Shown here piece after piece: positions 20,139 to 30,600 of a stretch of DNA of 64,000 nt (its first letter is position 1; each line of letters begins with the position of its first letter). A program made the position numbers and the translations under genes. The notes under the pieces were generated by a model, which was given only the letters and a program-made list of their open reading frames with translations, did no database searches and was not told the DNA's origin. Source of the DNA: Shewanella phaeophyticola. GTDB taxonomy: Bacteria > Pseudomonadota > Gammaproteobacteria > Enterobacterales > Shewanellaceae. The DNA lies in contig NZ_JAODOQ010000001.1 in assembly GCF_025398315.1 (NCBI RefSeq), forward strand, positions 62,001 through 126,000, in the 5' to 3' direction.

Positions 20139-21061
20139 CGTCCCCGTTTAGTCTGCTTGAGTGGTGGTGTGTAATCCAACACGGATGCGGCCTGTTTCAT
20201 AAAGGCATTGTCGCGTTTGTCATAAATGGTGGTTGTGCTGATATCGGCATGACCTGCCATTTGACGCACGGTATTGATATCCACATTTTGCTCAAGTAAA
20301 CGAGTAATAAAGGTTCGGCGTAAATCATGAGGCGACACGTTATCTACCCCTATTTCATACAAGGTGTCTTTGACTAAGCGATAGAGTGAGGTTGGGCTTG
20401 TTGGTACGCCAAGCGTTAACTTACCCGTGAGTGTTGATTTACACAGTAGATAGCCATGTTGACGACTGCGTACTTTGAGCCATGCCAGCAGATTTTCTTC
20501 TACCCACACAGGCAAAAACAAGGTGCGGCTTTTATTGCCTTTCCCAGCTGCGACTACCAGTGAATGAGTTACGTTATCGTAGTCATGTAACATCAGCGCT
20601 GACAGCTCACTGCGACGTAATCCCGTACCCAGAAACAAGCTGAAAATGGCAAGGTTACGCATAGCCAACGTGCTACTTTGAGACTTGAAATATGTGAATA
20701 CCGCCGTCACTTGTTCTGTGCTTAGCGGCGTACCTAGATGTTCTCCGTGTTTAACTTGATTAATGGTCTGTAAGTTGGCGACTTGTGATAACTCCGCTTT
20801 ATCCATTAATGCAGCGACTTTAACGATATTCTTAATCGATATCATGGCGCGGTTAATAGAACGTGGAGACCACTTGGCGTGTGTCATGACAGCACGTATT
20901 TGTAAGGCTTGTTGATAGTCAATCTGGCATAGCTTGTCGTCGAGCATAGAATCTTGCCACTGCATTAGCCGTGCAATGCTGCGCATCTGTGAGCTGATAG
21001 AGCGTTGACTGTTAACAGACAGGCGGCTCAAATACAACGCATAGGGGGTCGCTGTAGTCAT
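20135..21061 (-). CDS. Tyrosine recombinase/integrase (XerC/D-like)
   Basis: The 308-residue recombinase has an N-terminal SAM-like domain (about 1-105) and a catalytic domain. All catalytic residues are visible: Arg in GTGLRRSEL, Lys in the AAGKGNKSRTL beta-hairpin, HDLRR, GHADIS and the Tyr in TTIYDKR. It is the first gene of the recombinase-AAA-DUF6641-RadC-DUF2787 run. It is distinct from the right-end integrase, so it probably has another job such as dimer resolution or recombination inside the island. Confidence 0.88.
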   Translation of the reverse strand: MTTATPYALYLSRLSVNSQRSISSQMRSIARLMQWQDSMLDDKLCQIDYQQALQIRAVMTHAKWSPRSINRAMISIKNIVKVAALMDKAELSQVANLQTINQVKHGEHLGTPLSTEQVTAVFTYFKSQSSTLAMRNLAIFSLFLGTGLRRSELSALMLHDYDNVTHSLVVAAGKGNKSRTLFLPVWVEENLLAWLKVRSRQHGYLLCKSTLTGKLTLGVPTSPTSLYRLVKDTLYEIGVDNVSPHDLRRTFITRLLEQNVDINTVRQMAGHADISTTTIYDKRDNAFMKQAASVLDYTPPLKQTKRGR

Positions 21062-21244
21062 AGAGAACTCCAGTAGGGTAGATAGTTTGAATTGTGTTTA
21101 GAGGGTAGAACGAGAAGAGAAAAGTGATACTAGAAACACGTTCATAATATCACTTTTCGGACTAGATTTCAGTGGCTGTTTTTGACACGGTTGCGAACAA
21201 TAAAAAGGGGAGCTAAGTTGCTCCCCTTTGACGTTAAACCCAGT

Positions 21245-22279
21245 TTACTTATTCACATTTTCAATAAGCATACTGTACAGTTTGTTAAACTCAGCCCTTA
21301 ATTTATATGGTTTACATTCCTTTGAGGTTTTATTTGAATGTTCCATCATTAACCCCTTAACATTACACAATTCTTTGTTGACCGCTTCTTTGACGGCCTC
21401 ACTGCACAGAGGTAATAGTTTGCATTGCTCTATGTAACGTTTCATCTTGCGGCGTTCATCTTTTGGCAAGCTCTGCAAAGCAGGTTTTAACCCGTAAGCT
21501 GTGATAGCCATAATGGTATGTGGATGTATATTAGTTAATGACTTCAAAGCATTTAAATCATATACCTCGATACGCTTAAGGTAATCACATGGACTTAAGA
21601 AAGCAGATAACTCATGTAACGTACAGTTAGGTTTTAATTGGGCTTCAAGGCGTGTTTCCTGCTCACCCGTAGTAGGCAGTTTTTTCGCCTTACAATTCGC
21701 AGTACGGTCATAAGCAACAAACCGAAATTTAGCCTTCCTATTTCCGACATAGTAACTTCCAATACCACCATTTTTAGCAAAAGCAATCATAGATGTTTGC
21801 GAACTAGCAAGGTTAAAACTTAGCTCATTTATATCAATCGCTAAATCATGAGCGATATCAATAGCTGTGACTTTCATATTATCGCTAGCTAGAAGTCCAT
21901 GATCTGAAAATATATGTTCAAGCCATAACCTTGCTATGAAGAAGTGTTTTCGTTTCAGCGGAAACCCGTTAAAACTTAGCCTTATAAAAGGCCTACTCTC
22001 TGCATAGGGGTGAACTTGAATGAACAAATGAGGTACACCATTTTGTGGTCGTGCCCAATCTATGGTTTCTAGTAAAGGCAATTTAATACAGTAGCGATAG
22101 CCGCCTGAAGGCTTAAGAACTTGCGCATATGCTAGTTGATGGTGTTTAGCTATTGATTTAGCAATCTCAACAACGTTGTTGGCGATGTCATGCTTGCAAA
22201 CATCATCTAGGCAACGCATAACGATTACTAACTTATCGAACAGAATGGCATTCAGAATATTAAATATAAGCTTACTCAT
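21245..22279 (-). CDS. Putative replication-initiator-like protein (Rep_trans-type), uncertain
   Basis: The 344-residue protein shows the order seen in rolling-circle Rep_trans/RstA-like initiators: MKVTAIDIAHDLAID near 140, GGIGSYYVGNRKAKFRFVAYDR near 175-195, and ETRLEAQLKP near 212. I infer a replication initiator for an excised circular form of the island. No catalytic Tyr motif can be fixed with confidence. It lies 1 nt after the stop of the upstream gene (22281-23096). The N-terminal MSKLIFNILNAILF may be an overlong start. Confidence 0.4.
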   Translation of the reverse strand: MSKLIFNILNAILFDKLVIVMRCLDDVCKHDIANNVVEIAKSIAKHHQLAYAQVLKPSGGYRYCIKLPLLETIDWARPQNGVPHLFIQVHPYAESRPFIRLSFNGFPLKRKHFFIARLWLEHIFSDHGLLASDNMKVTAIDIAHDLAIDINELSFNLASSQTSMIAFAKNGGIGSYYVGNRKAKFRFVAYDRTANCKAKKLPTTGEQETRLEAQLKPNCTLHELSAFLSPCDYLKRIEVYDLNALKSLTNIHPHTIMAITAYGLKPALQSLPKDERRKMKRYIEQCKLLPLCSEAVKEAVNKELCNVKGLMMEHSNKTSKECKPYKLRAEFNKLYSMLIENVNK

Positions 22280-22280
22280 G

Positions 22281-23096
22281 TTATGCCTCCAATTTCTGTA
22301 AGTGTTTGGTCAGTAACTTGATAGCTTTCTTGACGTTTTTTGGTTTTTTGCCTGCATCAGTTTTGATAAATGCAGTTATTATGGCTTTGCTACTTTTACA
22401 TTTGGCAGCCTGCTTTTGGAATTGCTTAAGGAATTGGCGATGGTTTTTACTTTGTCCGTCTTCCTCTATGTTGGACTGTTTAACATTCGAGGATAGCTTG
22501 GGTGTCGATTTAGAACCTTGCTGCTTAGCTTTAGCAATAGGTTTAGTATCTTCACCTTCATCCTCTTCACTTACCGATTCATCATCAATATCATTAGCTG
22601 TTAGACCAAGTTCACGCATAGCCGCTTCAACCATCTTGCGGGTATATTTACCATTCATAGTCACATCATCACCATGTTCACTTTCAATTTCTTCAACTAC
22701 ATCTTCAATCTGCTCATTAGAAAGACCTTTCATGGCTAACATTGAGTTATCGCTAAAGAAGCCAATAGCATCGACCCCATTCACTACATAAGCCACTTTC
22801 GCAGCCCAAACTTGCTTGAGTGCGGCGTCATATGTAATGGTGAAATTCGCTTGGACGTAGTCTTTAAAGCTCTTACATTTGTAAAACTTATAACCTTTAT
22901 TTTCATGGATAATGAGTAGAGCTAGCTTGATCTGAACATTTGACGAACTAACTAGCTTAGCTAGCCTTTTAAGATGCTTACCTGTGAGTTTGAACTTGCC
23001 TTCAACCGCAGATGCATAATCATGCTTATTTTTGAATACTGATTGAACTAACTCCTGTGTTTGTTCATGACGTGTAACTTTGCGTTTAATAGTCAT
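22281..23096 (-). CDS. Unknown protein, possibly DNA-binding/partition-like
   Basis: A 271-residue protein with an N-terminal helical region containing KCKSFKDYVQANFTITYDAALKQVWAAKVA (about 75-105, broken here for length), which is reminiscent of HTH stretches in plasmid regulators. An acidic linker (DDESVSEEDEGED) and a Lys-rich helical tail follow. The start at 23096 is chosen because AGGAG lies 7 nt upstream; a longer frame to 23201 has no ribosome site. It is probably co-transcribed with the Rep-like gene. The function is unassigned. Confidence 0.5.
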   Translation of the reverse strand: MTIKRKVTRHEQTQELVQSVFKNKHDYASAVEGKFKLTGKHLKRLAKLVSSSNVQIKLALLIIHENKGYKFYKCKSFKDYVQANFTITYDAALKQVWAAKVAYVVNGVDAIGFFSDNSMLAMKGLSNEQIEDVVEEIESEHGDDVTMNGKYTRKMVEAAMRELGLTANDIDDESVSEEDEGEDTKPIAKAKQQGSKSTPKLSSNVKQSNIEEDGQSKNHRQFLKQFQKQAAKCKSSKAIITAFIKTDAGKKPKNVKKAIKLLTKHLQKLEA

Positions 23097-23270
23097 TGTA
23101 AAACTCCTATTGGATCTGTTTGTTTGTGTGATCGGCGTTAACCGAACTTTTGATTTACAGATTGATTCCCTCATCTCAGGAACATCTTTTCCTGCAATCA
23201 CAGATCCGTTTACAGTTTGTAATTAGCACCTCCTTTCTTACTTTTTATTTATAGTGTCTTAGGCGTATTT

Positions 23271-23288
23271 AACTGCGAGCTCTCAGTT
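23271..23288. promoter_or_regulatory. Palindrome A (candidate operator)
   Basis: AACTGCGAGCTCTCAGTT is an 18-bp palindrome with one mismatched pair. It lies upstream of the leftward gene 22281-23096 and is nearly identical to palindrome B at 23610. Confidence 0.55.
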
Positions 23289-23406
23289 TTAGCTACACTG
23301 ATTACTTTAAATTACTACTATGCTGATATAGAGTGATGCTCTAGAATACCCTTATTAGACAATGTGTTAAGATATGTTTTTTGAAGGTTTTTTCATGTTT
23401 TTTTTG

Positions 23407-23471
23407 TCGGGACGACTTTTTGTGATAGTTTCGTTGCGAATTGTACGAACCAGTTTTTTAAGTCGTCCCGA
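23407..23471. repeat. Perfect 12-bp inverted repeat around a 41-bp AT-rich spacer
   Basis: TCGGGACGACTT (23407-23418) is matched by its complement AAGTCGTCCCGA (23460-23471). The outer flanks are T-rich on both sides, so a transcript could fold into a long hairpin. The GC-rich arms stand out in an AT-rich region beside a Rep-like gene. Confidence 0.7.
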
Positions 23472-23609
23472 TAGTCTTTTTTTTGATAATCAAATATAAA
23501 AAGTTGAGATGAATATTTGCGGTTTTACTACGTTAATTTTTTGTATCTTTTCTGCTTGAAACGCATGTGAAAACACTATAAGTTGATATTGATTTAGTCA
23601 TGTAGATAA

Positions 23610-23627
23610 AACTGCGGGCTCGCAGTT
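23610..23627. promoter_or_regulatory. Palindrome B (candidate operator)
   Basis: AACTGCGGGCTCGCAGTT has perfect 7-bp arms and ends 4 nt before the GGAG ribosome site of the 23640 gene. A protein bound here would block its transcription or translation. Confidence 0.6.
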
Positions 23628-23639
23628 AAAGGAGATAAA

Positions 23640-24080
23640 ATGAGTGATGGGATAAAATGGAAGTTGGCTATAATCAATAATTCAATTGAAAAATTAGTTA
23701 AGATTGTCGAGCAAAATGAAGATTCGAATAGGTTGCAAGAATTAAAAAGTTTTTTGGGAAAAGATAACAAATTAAAAGCTAGTTCATTTGATGATATTAA
23801 AAATTGGTTTGACCTTCTAAAGACTGAGACGCTTAAGGATTTTAAAAAAATAATAAGCCAAGTTAAATATGAAGAAAGCCATGAGAGAATTAGATTAGAT
23901 GCTAGCTTATATTCAGCCCTTGAATCCATAAGAAAAGAAAAAAATCTTAATTCTATAGAGGACGTTATCTATAACTTAGTGATTTTTTTGAGAAACAGTG
24001 AACTTAAACATGGAAATAATACATTTTTATCGATGACAAAGGATGAAGTAAACAGCAAAGGATCTGTTTTTCCTCTGTAA
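23640..24080 (+). CDS. Small protein with ribbon-helix-helix-like segment
   Basis: A 146-residue Lys/Glu-rich protein. The N-terminal 85 residues are charged and helical. Residues about 83-115 (RIRLDASLYSALESIRKEKN then LNSIEDVIYNLV) follow the ribbon-helix-helix pattern of a short strand and two helices seen in Arc/MetJ-type repressors. A GGAG ribosome site overlaps a perfect palindrome just upstream. I infer an autorepressor that binds the two palindromes; the sequence alone does not prove it. Confidence 0.5.
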   Translation: MSDGIKWKLAIINNSIEKLVKIVEQNEDSNRLQELKSFLGKDNKLKASSFDDIKNWFDLLKTETLKDFKKIISQVKYEESHERIRLDASLYSALESIRKEKNLNSIEDVIYNLVIFLRNSELKHGNNTFLSMTKDEVNSKGSVFPL

Positions 24081-24201
24081 AGTCGAACTAGAACATCAAT
24101 ATACTAGTTCTGCGATGTGTAAGAATCAAAGATGCTGATGTGCAGCCGCAGTAATGGGTGATTGAACGTATTGGCAACGTTCAGGGTTGATGCTAAAATA
24201 A

Positions 24202-24217
24202 CTGTAATTATATACAG
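24202..24217 (+). promoter_or_regulatory. LexA (SOS) box upstream of umuDC
   Basis: CTGTAATTATATACAG matches the consensus CTG-N10-CAG with an AT-rich centre. It lies 13 nt before the umuD start, so the operon should be repressed by LexA and induced by DNA damage. Confidence 0.9.
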
Positions 24218-24229
24218 TGGTTTGTTGCT

Positions 24230-24637
24230 ATGCGTGTTATCCCTATACCTGCAAGAGCAGGCATTACAGGTTTTGAAAGTCCCGCAGCTGAATACAGCCA
24301 GCTAGGCATGAGCTTGGATGATTTACTGATTGAGCATCCAAGCTCAACTTTTATAGGCATTGCTCAAGGCGAGTCGATGCAAGACGTCGGCATCTTTGAT
24401 GGTGATATGATCATTGTTGATCGTCATGAGACTGCTCGAAATGGCGATGTTATCGTTGCCAACTTTAATGGCGAGTTTGTCTGTAAGATTCTAGACACCA
24501 AGCGGCGTGTCCTCCTTTCTTCTAACCAACAATACCAACCTGTCATTATTCATGAATACGATGATTTTAGTATTGAAGGCGTAGTTACTCGCTCTATTCG
24601 TTGCCACCGTCAAAGCCCTCTGTTGTGTGGTAATTAG
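24230..24637 (+). CDS. umuD: UmuD-like S24 peptidase, SOS mutagenesis subunit
   Basis: The 135-residue protein matches UmuD. The self-cleavage region lies before GFESPAAEY (T-G or A-G bond in the first 15 residues). The catalytic Ser is in GESMQD (about 60) and the catalytic Lys in FVCKIL (about 97). Cleaved UmuD' partners with UmuC to make DNA polymerase V. The umuC start codon directly follows the stop. Because umuC is interrupted, UmuD may act alone or with another UmuC. Confidence 0.92.
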   Translation: MRVIPIPARAGITGFESPAAEYSQLGMSLDDLLIEHPSSTFIGIAQGESMQDVGIFDGDMIIVDRHETARNGDVIVANFNGEFVCKILDTKRRVLLSSNQQYQPVIIHEYDDFSIEGVVTRSIRCHRQSPLLCGN

Positions 24638-25732
24638 ATGTTTGCTCTAGTTGACGCTAATAGCTTTTATTGCAGTGCTGAACAAGTCTTTCGCCCTGAT
24701 TGGCGCGGTAAGCCTGTTATTGTGCTAAGTAACAACGATGGGATGATTGTTGCTGCTAATCGTCAAGCTAAAGAAGCTGGCATTGGGAAGTTTCTACCTT
24801 ACTTTCAAGTTAAAGCCTTATGCGCTCAACGTGGCGTTATTGTCTGTTCCTCTAACTATGAACTCTATGCTGACTTATCTAGCAAAATGATGGACATCAT
24901 TGGCCGCTTTGCCCCTGAGCAACATGTCTACTCTATTGATGAAAGCTTTCTCTCTTTTAAAAACTGCTATCCCGCTATCAAATGTCTCAATACTCAAGGC
25001 AAGTTAATCCGCCGTGCAGTCTGGAAAGAAGCACGGTTAGCAGTCTGTGTGGGTATTGGTGAAACACTTACTCTAGCTAAAATCGCCAACCATGCAGCTA
25101 AGAAGATTGAGGGCTACAAAGGGGTTTGTTTCATTAGTAATGAGCAAGAGCGTATTGCTATTTTAAAGCAGCTTGGTATAGGGGATGTTTGGGGCATAGG
25201 ACGCCGAATAAGTAAGAAACTTGAACTAATGAATATCCGTACAGCATTTCAACTCGCGTCTATGCCGCCGACACTGGCCAGAAAGCAATTTAGTATTGAA
25301 ATAGAACGTACCGTTCGTGAGCTTAACGGCCAAGCGTGTAAAGTATGGGATGAAGCGAGGGCAGATAAAAAGCAGATATTTTCAACTAGAAGCGTAGGCG
25401 AGCGCATCACTGATTTTGAGTCGTTACAGCAAGCATTGAGTAAGCATGTTGCTATCGCAGCGAGTAAAGCACGTAAGCAAGGCTCACACTGTAAGACTAT
25501 GCTGATTTTTGCCAGTAACTCACCTCATGATGAACGGCCAGTAAGCTACAAAGCTATTGTGCATTTTCCATGTCCAACCAACTGTACTGTTGAGCTAACC
25601 AAAGCTATGAGTGAAGCCGCACCAAAGCTTTTTCGTGAAGGCATACATTATTACAAAATCGGTATAGGGTGACGTGGTTTAATTGATACGACTAACCCAG
25701 TTAAGACATAATTGATTTAACTGGAGATTAAA

Positions 25733-26026
25733 ATGAAAACACGTAAAACCTATTCAAAAGAATTCAAACTTGATGCTATCGCATTAGTTAGAGAGCAAAA
25801 TTACAGTATTGCTGAGGCTGCTAGAAATTTAGAAGTAACACCTCAGCTTCTTGGCCGATGGATAAAAGAAGCAGAAAATTATGATGGCCATGCTTTTAGA
25901 GGTAACGGCAAGTTAACGTCTGAGCAGGAAGAGATCCGCAAGCTAAAAGCACAAGTTAAGCGTTTAGAAATGGAGCGTGAAATACTAAAAAAAGCGACGG
26001 TCTTCTTTGCCAAAGAAACGAAATAA
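25733..26026 (+). CDS. IS3-family transposase OrfA, copy 1
   Basis: The 97-residue protein has an N-terminal HTH (YSKEFKLDAIALVREQ...LGRWIKEAE) and a C-terminal leucine-zipper helix ending in EILKKATVFFAKETK. A run of seven A (25987-25993) is the expected -1 slippage site for making OrfAB. Confidence 0.93.
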   Translation: MKTRKTYSKEFKLDAIALVREQNYSIAEAARNLEVTPQLLGRWIKEAENYDGHAFRGNGKLTSEQEEIRKLKAQVKRLEMEREILKKATVFFAKETK

Positions 26027-26899
26027 AATACGCGTTTATTGCCCAAAATAAGAAGATCTGGCCAGTGATATTAATGTGTCACGTGTTGGGTGTGAAAAAC
26101 AATAATTACTACAGTTATCAAAAGCGGAAGTCTCAGGCCTGTTGATACAGAGCATCAAGAGATGTTGCAGTGGGTGAAGAATATCGCCGAGTTTAGCGAT
26201 AACACCTATGGACAAAGACGTATTCGAAAGGCTTTGAATTCACTTGATTACCCTGTTGGGCGTAAGAAAACAGCGCAGTTGATGAAAGAAGCAAACGTTT
26301 GGGTGCGCTATAAAAAGAAGTACAAGACAACAACCAACAGCGACCACAAGAAGCCTATATATGATAATGAACTTAAGCAGGATTTCGACGTTCAGCGCGC
26401 TAATCAAGCGTGGGTGCAAGATATTACGTACATATGGACTTCTGAAGGATGGCTGTATTTAGCGGTCGTAATCGATCTCTATTCGCGTAAAGTTGTTGGT
26501 TGGAGTATGGGCAGCAGAATGAAAGCACAGTTGGTTTGTGATGCCCTAACAATGGCAATATGGCAACGAAAGCCAAAAGCCGGATTGATCATACACTCAG
26601 ATCAAGGCGTTCAATATGCGAGCCACCAATACAGACGGATACTGAGGCTACATAAGTTTGTCGGCAGTATGAGCAAAAAAGGCTGTTGCTGGGATAATGC
26701 AGTAGTAGAAAGCTTTTTCGGTAGCTTGAAGCAAGAACGAGTTCATTGGCGCAATTATCGAACGCGCTATGCAGCTCAACAAGATGTCTTGAATTACATC
26801 ACAATGTGGTACAACAGCCAACGAATGCATTCTTACCTCAATTATCAAAGTCCCAATGAGTTTGAACGTATGGATAAGCATTTGAAGGATGTAGCTTAA
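25987..26899 (+). pseudogene. IS3-family transposase OrfB (DDE), copy 1, frame broken
   Basis: From the A-run the -1 frame reads EIKYAFIAQNKKIWPVILMC, then stops near 26140. The DDE core continues in another frame from MLQWVKNIAE with Asp in WVQDITYI, Asp in HSDQGVQY and Glu in NAVVESFFG. Two extra C near 26138 (GGCCCC instead of GGCC) would join them as QAPVDTEHQ. Either the copy is defective or bases are missing from the assembly. Confidence 0.85.
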
Positions 26900-27167
26900 G
26901 GAACTTAACTAGGTTGTCCGAATTCAGTTGACCAGGTCAGGGCTTATCGACTTAGCCAGCGAAAAGCATAACCAATTCGATTTGTTTAACCCTCCTAAAG
27001 CTAATCCAGCTTTGATGCATACGCTAGATGACATTAACCAACGTTATGGAAGTGATACGATGTTTCTAGCAGCGCAAGGCATAGATCATAATTGGTCAAT
27101 GCGTCGTGATTTGCTAACGCCGCAATATACAACCAAATGGCTAAGTGTACCCAGTATTAAGTGCTGA

Positions 27168-27624
27168 CAAGGTTTTGCCCCAAAACGAGTTTGAGATGCC
27201 AGACAACATACTTAGTTTTAGTAATGCTAAAGTGGGCAAAAATCAGTGGCGCTTGATGCAGAGCTTATAGCAGCCAGATTGCCTGAAATGTTACGGCCTA
27301 GTTGCGTTAAAGAGAGTTGATAGCCATCGAGTAATGACTTAGTTACAACCATCAGAGACATAAGAAGTTATTTGTGAATAGTCGGGAATTGCGAACCCAT
27401 AGATTGATGCAGTATGGCAATGTTGCGTATGGTGTTGTTCTAGTTTGTTCCTGGCGAAATTGATTAGATCAAACAGCACTATGCATGTCTACATATTGAT
27501 TGTAAGAGGAATTATCTGGGGATTCCCTAGAGTTAAGTGTTAACTGTAAAGTAGGTTTTTTTGGTAAGCTTTTGCTGGCGAACTATAGTTCTTACCTCAA
27601 ATAAAGAATAACAGGGACGTTTAA
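27168..27624. other. Intergenic region (457 bp), nothing recognised
   Basis: Both strands are stop-rich. It lies between the umuC tail and the helicase gene and probably contains the helicase promoter. No repeats or RNA genes were seen. Confidence 0.45.
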
Positions 27625-30600
27625 ATGAATGTAAGTGGTTTCATCGTTAATGAAGATTTGTGGCAAAGTCTGAGACACTGCCAGCAAGAAAGTATTCAAA
27701 CGGCGTTAAGTTACTTAAAAAAGCCGTTAAATGACAACGCAAACTCTTGCCTTATTAGCTTGCCAACGGGTGCAGGTAAATCAGGTGTAATTAGTATCGT
27801 CTCTCACAAAGCAACCCAAAAGCGGGTGCTGGTTTTATGTCATCGACGTGCTGTGTGTGATCAACTCTTTAAAGAAATAGATGGGAAGTTTTTTAGTGAT
27901 CGTGTTGAAGGTGAGGTTATCAAGCGCAAGGTTGTTTATAGTGATGTAAATGATACCTCTAAAAATGGCGTTTATGTTTCCACCTTCCAGAAACTACAAA
28001 CTTTCGATAGTGCTCAGCTTGAGCGGTTAAAGCAAGATATTGATCTTATTATTATTGATGAGGGGCACGCTGAACCTTCTCCCGTATGGAGCACGTTGGT
28101 ACGCGGTATTGATGCTCATAAAGTCGTTATAACTGCGACTCCGTACAGGAATGACTTGTATCAATTCGACGTTACCGAAGACGCTAGTTATATTTATACC
28201 TTTGAAAGAGCACTTGCTGATGGTGTTTTAAAAGAACCAACTTTTGAGTCAATTACTTTAGCAGAATTAAGCGGGAAAATCACAGACTTCTTAGAGGCTA
28301 ATGATGGCACAAAGTGCATTATCAAATGTGAAAAATTCGAAGATATTAAAAGCTATTACGACTTGCTAAACGATGACTTTTCAGTATTAGCAATACATGA
28401 ACAATTTACTAAAGATGAACGAGATAATGTAAAAGTTTCCGTGCCAGCGAACCTTAAGGGTTCTGATTACCAAGTCATTATTCACCAGCGGAAACTAGAT
28501 GAAGGGGTCGATATTCCAGAAGCGAAGTTATTGGTTTTAGCCTATGCAGTTAATAGTGGTCGGGAACTAGTTCAAACCATCGGAAGAGTAGTTCGTCTGT
28601 ACGGTGATATTGAGCCTAAGATTTTGGAGATTGAAAACGATGCAAATAGCCAAATGTGGCAAAACTACAGAAAATTTGATCGTTCACTAGATAGTGCTGA
28701 TTCAGTTAAAAGATTCATAGCATCATTAGACAGTAATAAGTTGATTGAGCGTTACTTAGAAGCATTTCCTGATGTTAGTTATTACGGCAACCGCTTTGTT
28801 AGTAAGTTTGACTTTAATACGTTTAAACCTGAGCGCTCTCTTAATATCCCTACGGCATCAATTTGTTTTTTAAATCAGTCGCAGGGGTTCAGCATTCAGC
28901 TTTTATCAGACCATCTATACTGGCGCTGCAATAATGCTGGTGAACTCGCGAAAGTCTTTTCTACAGAATCTGGTATTCATGGTGTTATCTCAATCGCATT
29001 CAATAAGTCACGGTTTTTAACAGACCAGTTTTTCTTTGAGCCTTCATTTGAAATAACATTGTATAAACAGCTCTCGAACAACGTTGTTGCAATTTATGAT
29101 AGCCGAGGTCGCAGATTTAATGGTGAGAAAGATTTAAAACTCGGCTCTGCTGTGTCTCTCGATAAACTGCTTAAGGTAATGTCATTAGGTGAATCAGCCT
29201 CAACGAGAGAAGCAAGTAGTAAATCGATTAGTTCTGCTAGAAAACGTCCTGAAAGCATCGCCGTAAAAGGAAAAGGTTTAGAGGAAATGGCTGACATGCA
29301 AGCCAATGCATCATATCGATTGGCCACAATGCGTTGTGATACCTATGATCAATATAATAGAAAGGATGATAATAAAAAGAAGGGTAGTTATTATATTGGC
29401 GCAGATTCTGGGCGAATCTCAGATCAAAAAGAGTCATCGTTTACTTTGGGCGATTTGAATGATTGGCTTACAGGTATTGATAAAGCCATATCTGCAAACA
29501 TTAATATAAAAAACGCCCTAGTACATTCATATGCAAAGCCAATATCTGTTGATGAAAATGTTGAAGCTCACACTTTGATTTTTGATTTAACAGGACTAGA
29601 GTCTCCGATAAGTATTTTGATAGATGGAGAGCGATATACTCTTGACAACTCTTTTTTATATTTGATTTATGACAACGGTGCTTTGCTTATTGATAACATG
29701 GTTAAAAGTAGAGTCTTAGTCAATTTTAAGCAAGAAGAACCTTATCTAGAAATTGTATCAGAAGCGGAAATACTATATTCACTTGAAGGTGAAGAATACC
29801 AAGACATAACTGACTTTCTTAATAAGCACTTACATAAAGCTCTCTTAGCGAATGGGATCAGTTATTCAAAGGGTAAGTTTTATCAATTAACGCTTCCTGT
29901 GGCGGATAGTTTTGAATTAGTTAACTCCAACCTTGCCAATGTTGTGGTTGGGCTTGAACCTCTTATTGGTAGGGGATTAGATGAAAAAGGATGGCAAAAA
30001 AAGACAAAGCATCAAGATGGCTTTTATCAAATAGTAAATGGTGGCTTTAGTCCGAATTCTGTTTTTTATTTAGTAGATAAATTAAAAGCTAATGGATTAG
30101 ATGACCCAACAAAAAACCAACTAGGCCATTTGCTCCCTATATACCTGACGCTGATTTGCTGATTAACACGGATATGGGTACTGAGCCTGCTGACTTCATC
30201 GTTTCGTCAAAAAATAAATTGGCTTTTATTCACGTTAAATGTGGCAGTGCAATAACCCCCCATTCATCGGCAGGTGCTCTTGCTGAAGTTGGATCTCAAG
30301 CCATAAAAAATATTGAAATGCTAATTAGTGGAAATGCCGAACTGAAACCAACAAATTGGAATAGGCTTCATACAGCTTGGCCAGCTCCAGAAGCAGCACA
30401 AAATATCGCTGAAAGAATTAGAATGTTCCAAGGTGCTACTTTTGTAGCTCAAAATGAACAGGAAAGATTAGAAAAACTTAATGAGCTGTGGGATACCGTT
30501 GCAATGAGAAGACGCTCAACAGCAGTAAAAAAGGAAATTTGGATTGTTGCTGCCAATAGCTTTTCGACTGCCCATTTTGAGCAACAATTAAAGTTAGGTT

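Larger units (their letters stand above)
23097..23639. other. Divergent AT-rich control region inside the island (543 bp)
   Basis: The region separates the leftward Rep-like operon from the rightward 146-aa gene. It holds two related 18-bp palindromes near its ends and a 12-bp-arm inverted repeat between them, in very AT-rich sequence. It is a candidate promoter/operator pair and possibly a replication or partition site. Confidence 0.5.
25670..26939 (+). mobile_element. IS3-family insertion sequence, copy 1 (1,270 bp, in umuC)
   Basis: Terminal inverted repeats start TGACGTGGTTTAATTGATAC on the left and TGACCTGGTCAACTGAATTC on the complementary right. The flanking 3-bp duplication is ggg (25667-25669 and 26940-26942). 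It contains orfA and orfB. A second copy, apparently identical except for one base, lies at 30983-32253, so transposition was recent. Confidence 0.95.
24638..27167 (+). pseudogene. umuC: umuC (Y-family polymerase V catalytic subunit) split by an IS3-family element
   Basis: The 5' part (24638-25669) encodes the polymerase core with FALVDANSFYCSAEQVF, YSIDESF and the HhH/little-finger region up to YYKIG. An IS with a 3-bp duplication (ggg) follows. The reading frame resumes at 26943 as LIDLASEKHNQFDLFNPP through SVPSIKC, the normal UmuC C-terminus that holds the beta-clamp-binding motif QFDLF. Removing the IS and one ggg restores an intact gene of about 420 codons. As it stands, polymerase V lacks its clamp-binding tail. 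Confidence 0.92.

Noticed and set aside
24638..25672. umuC as a complete 344-aa gene
   Set aside because: The apparent stop lies in the IS end; the true C-terminus resumes after the IS with a matching 3-bp duplication.
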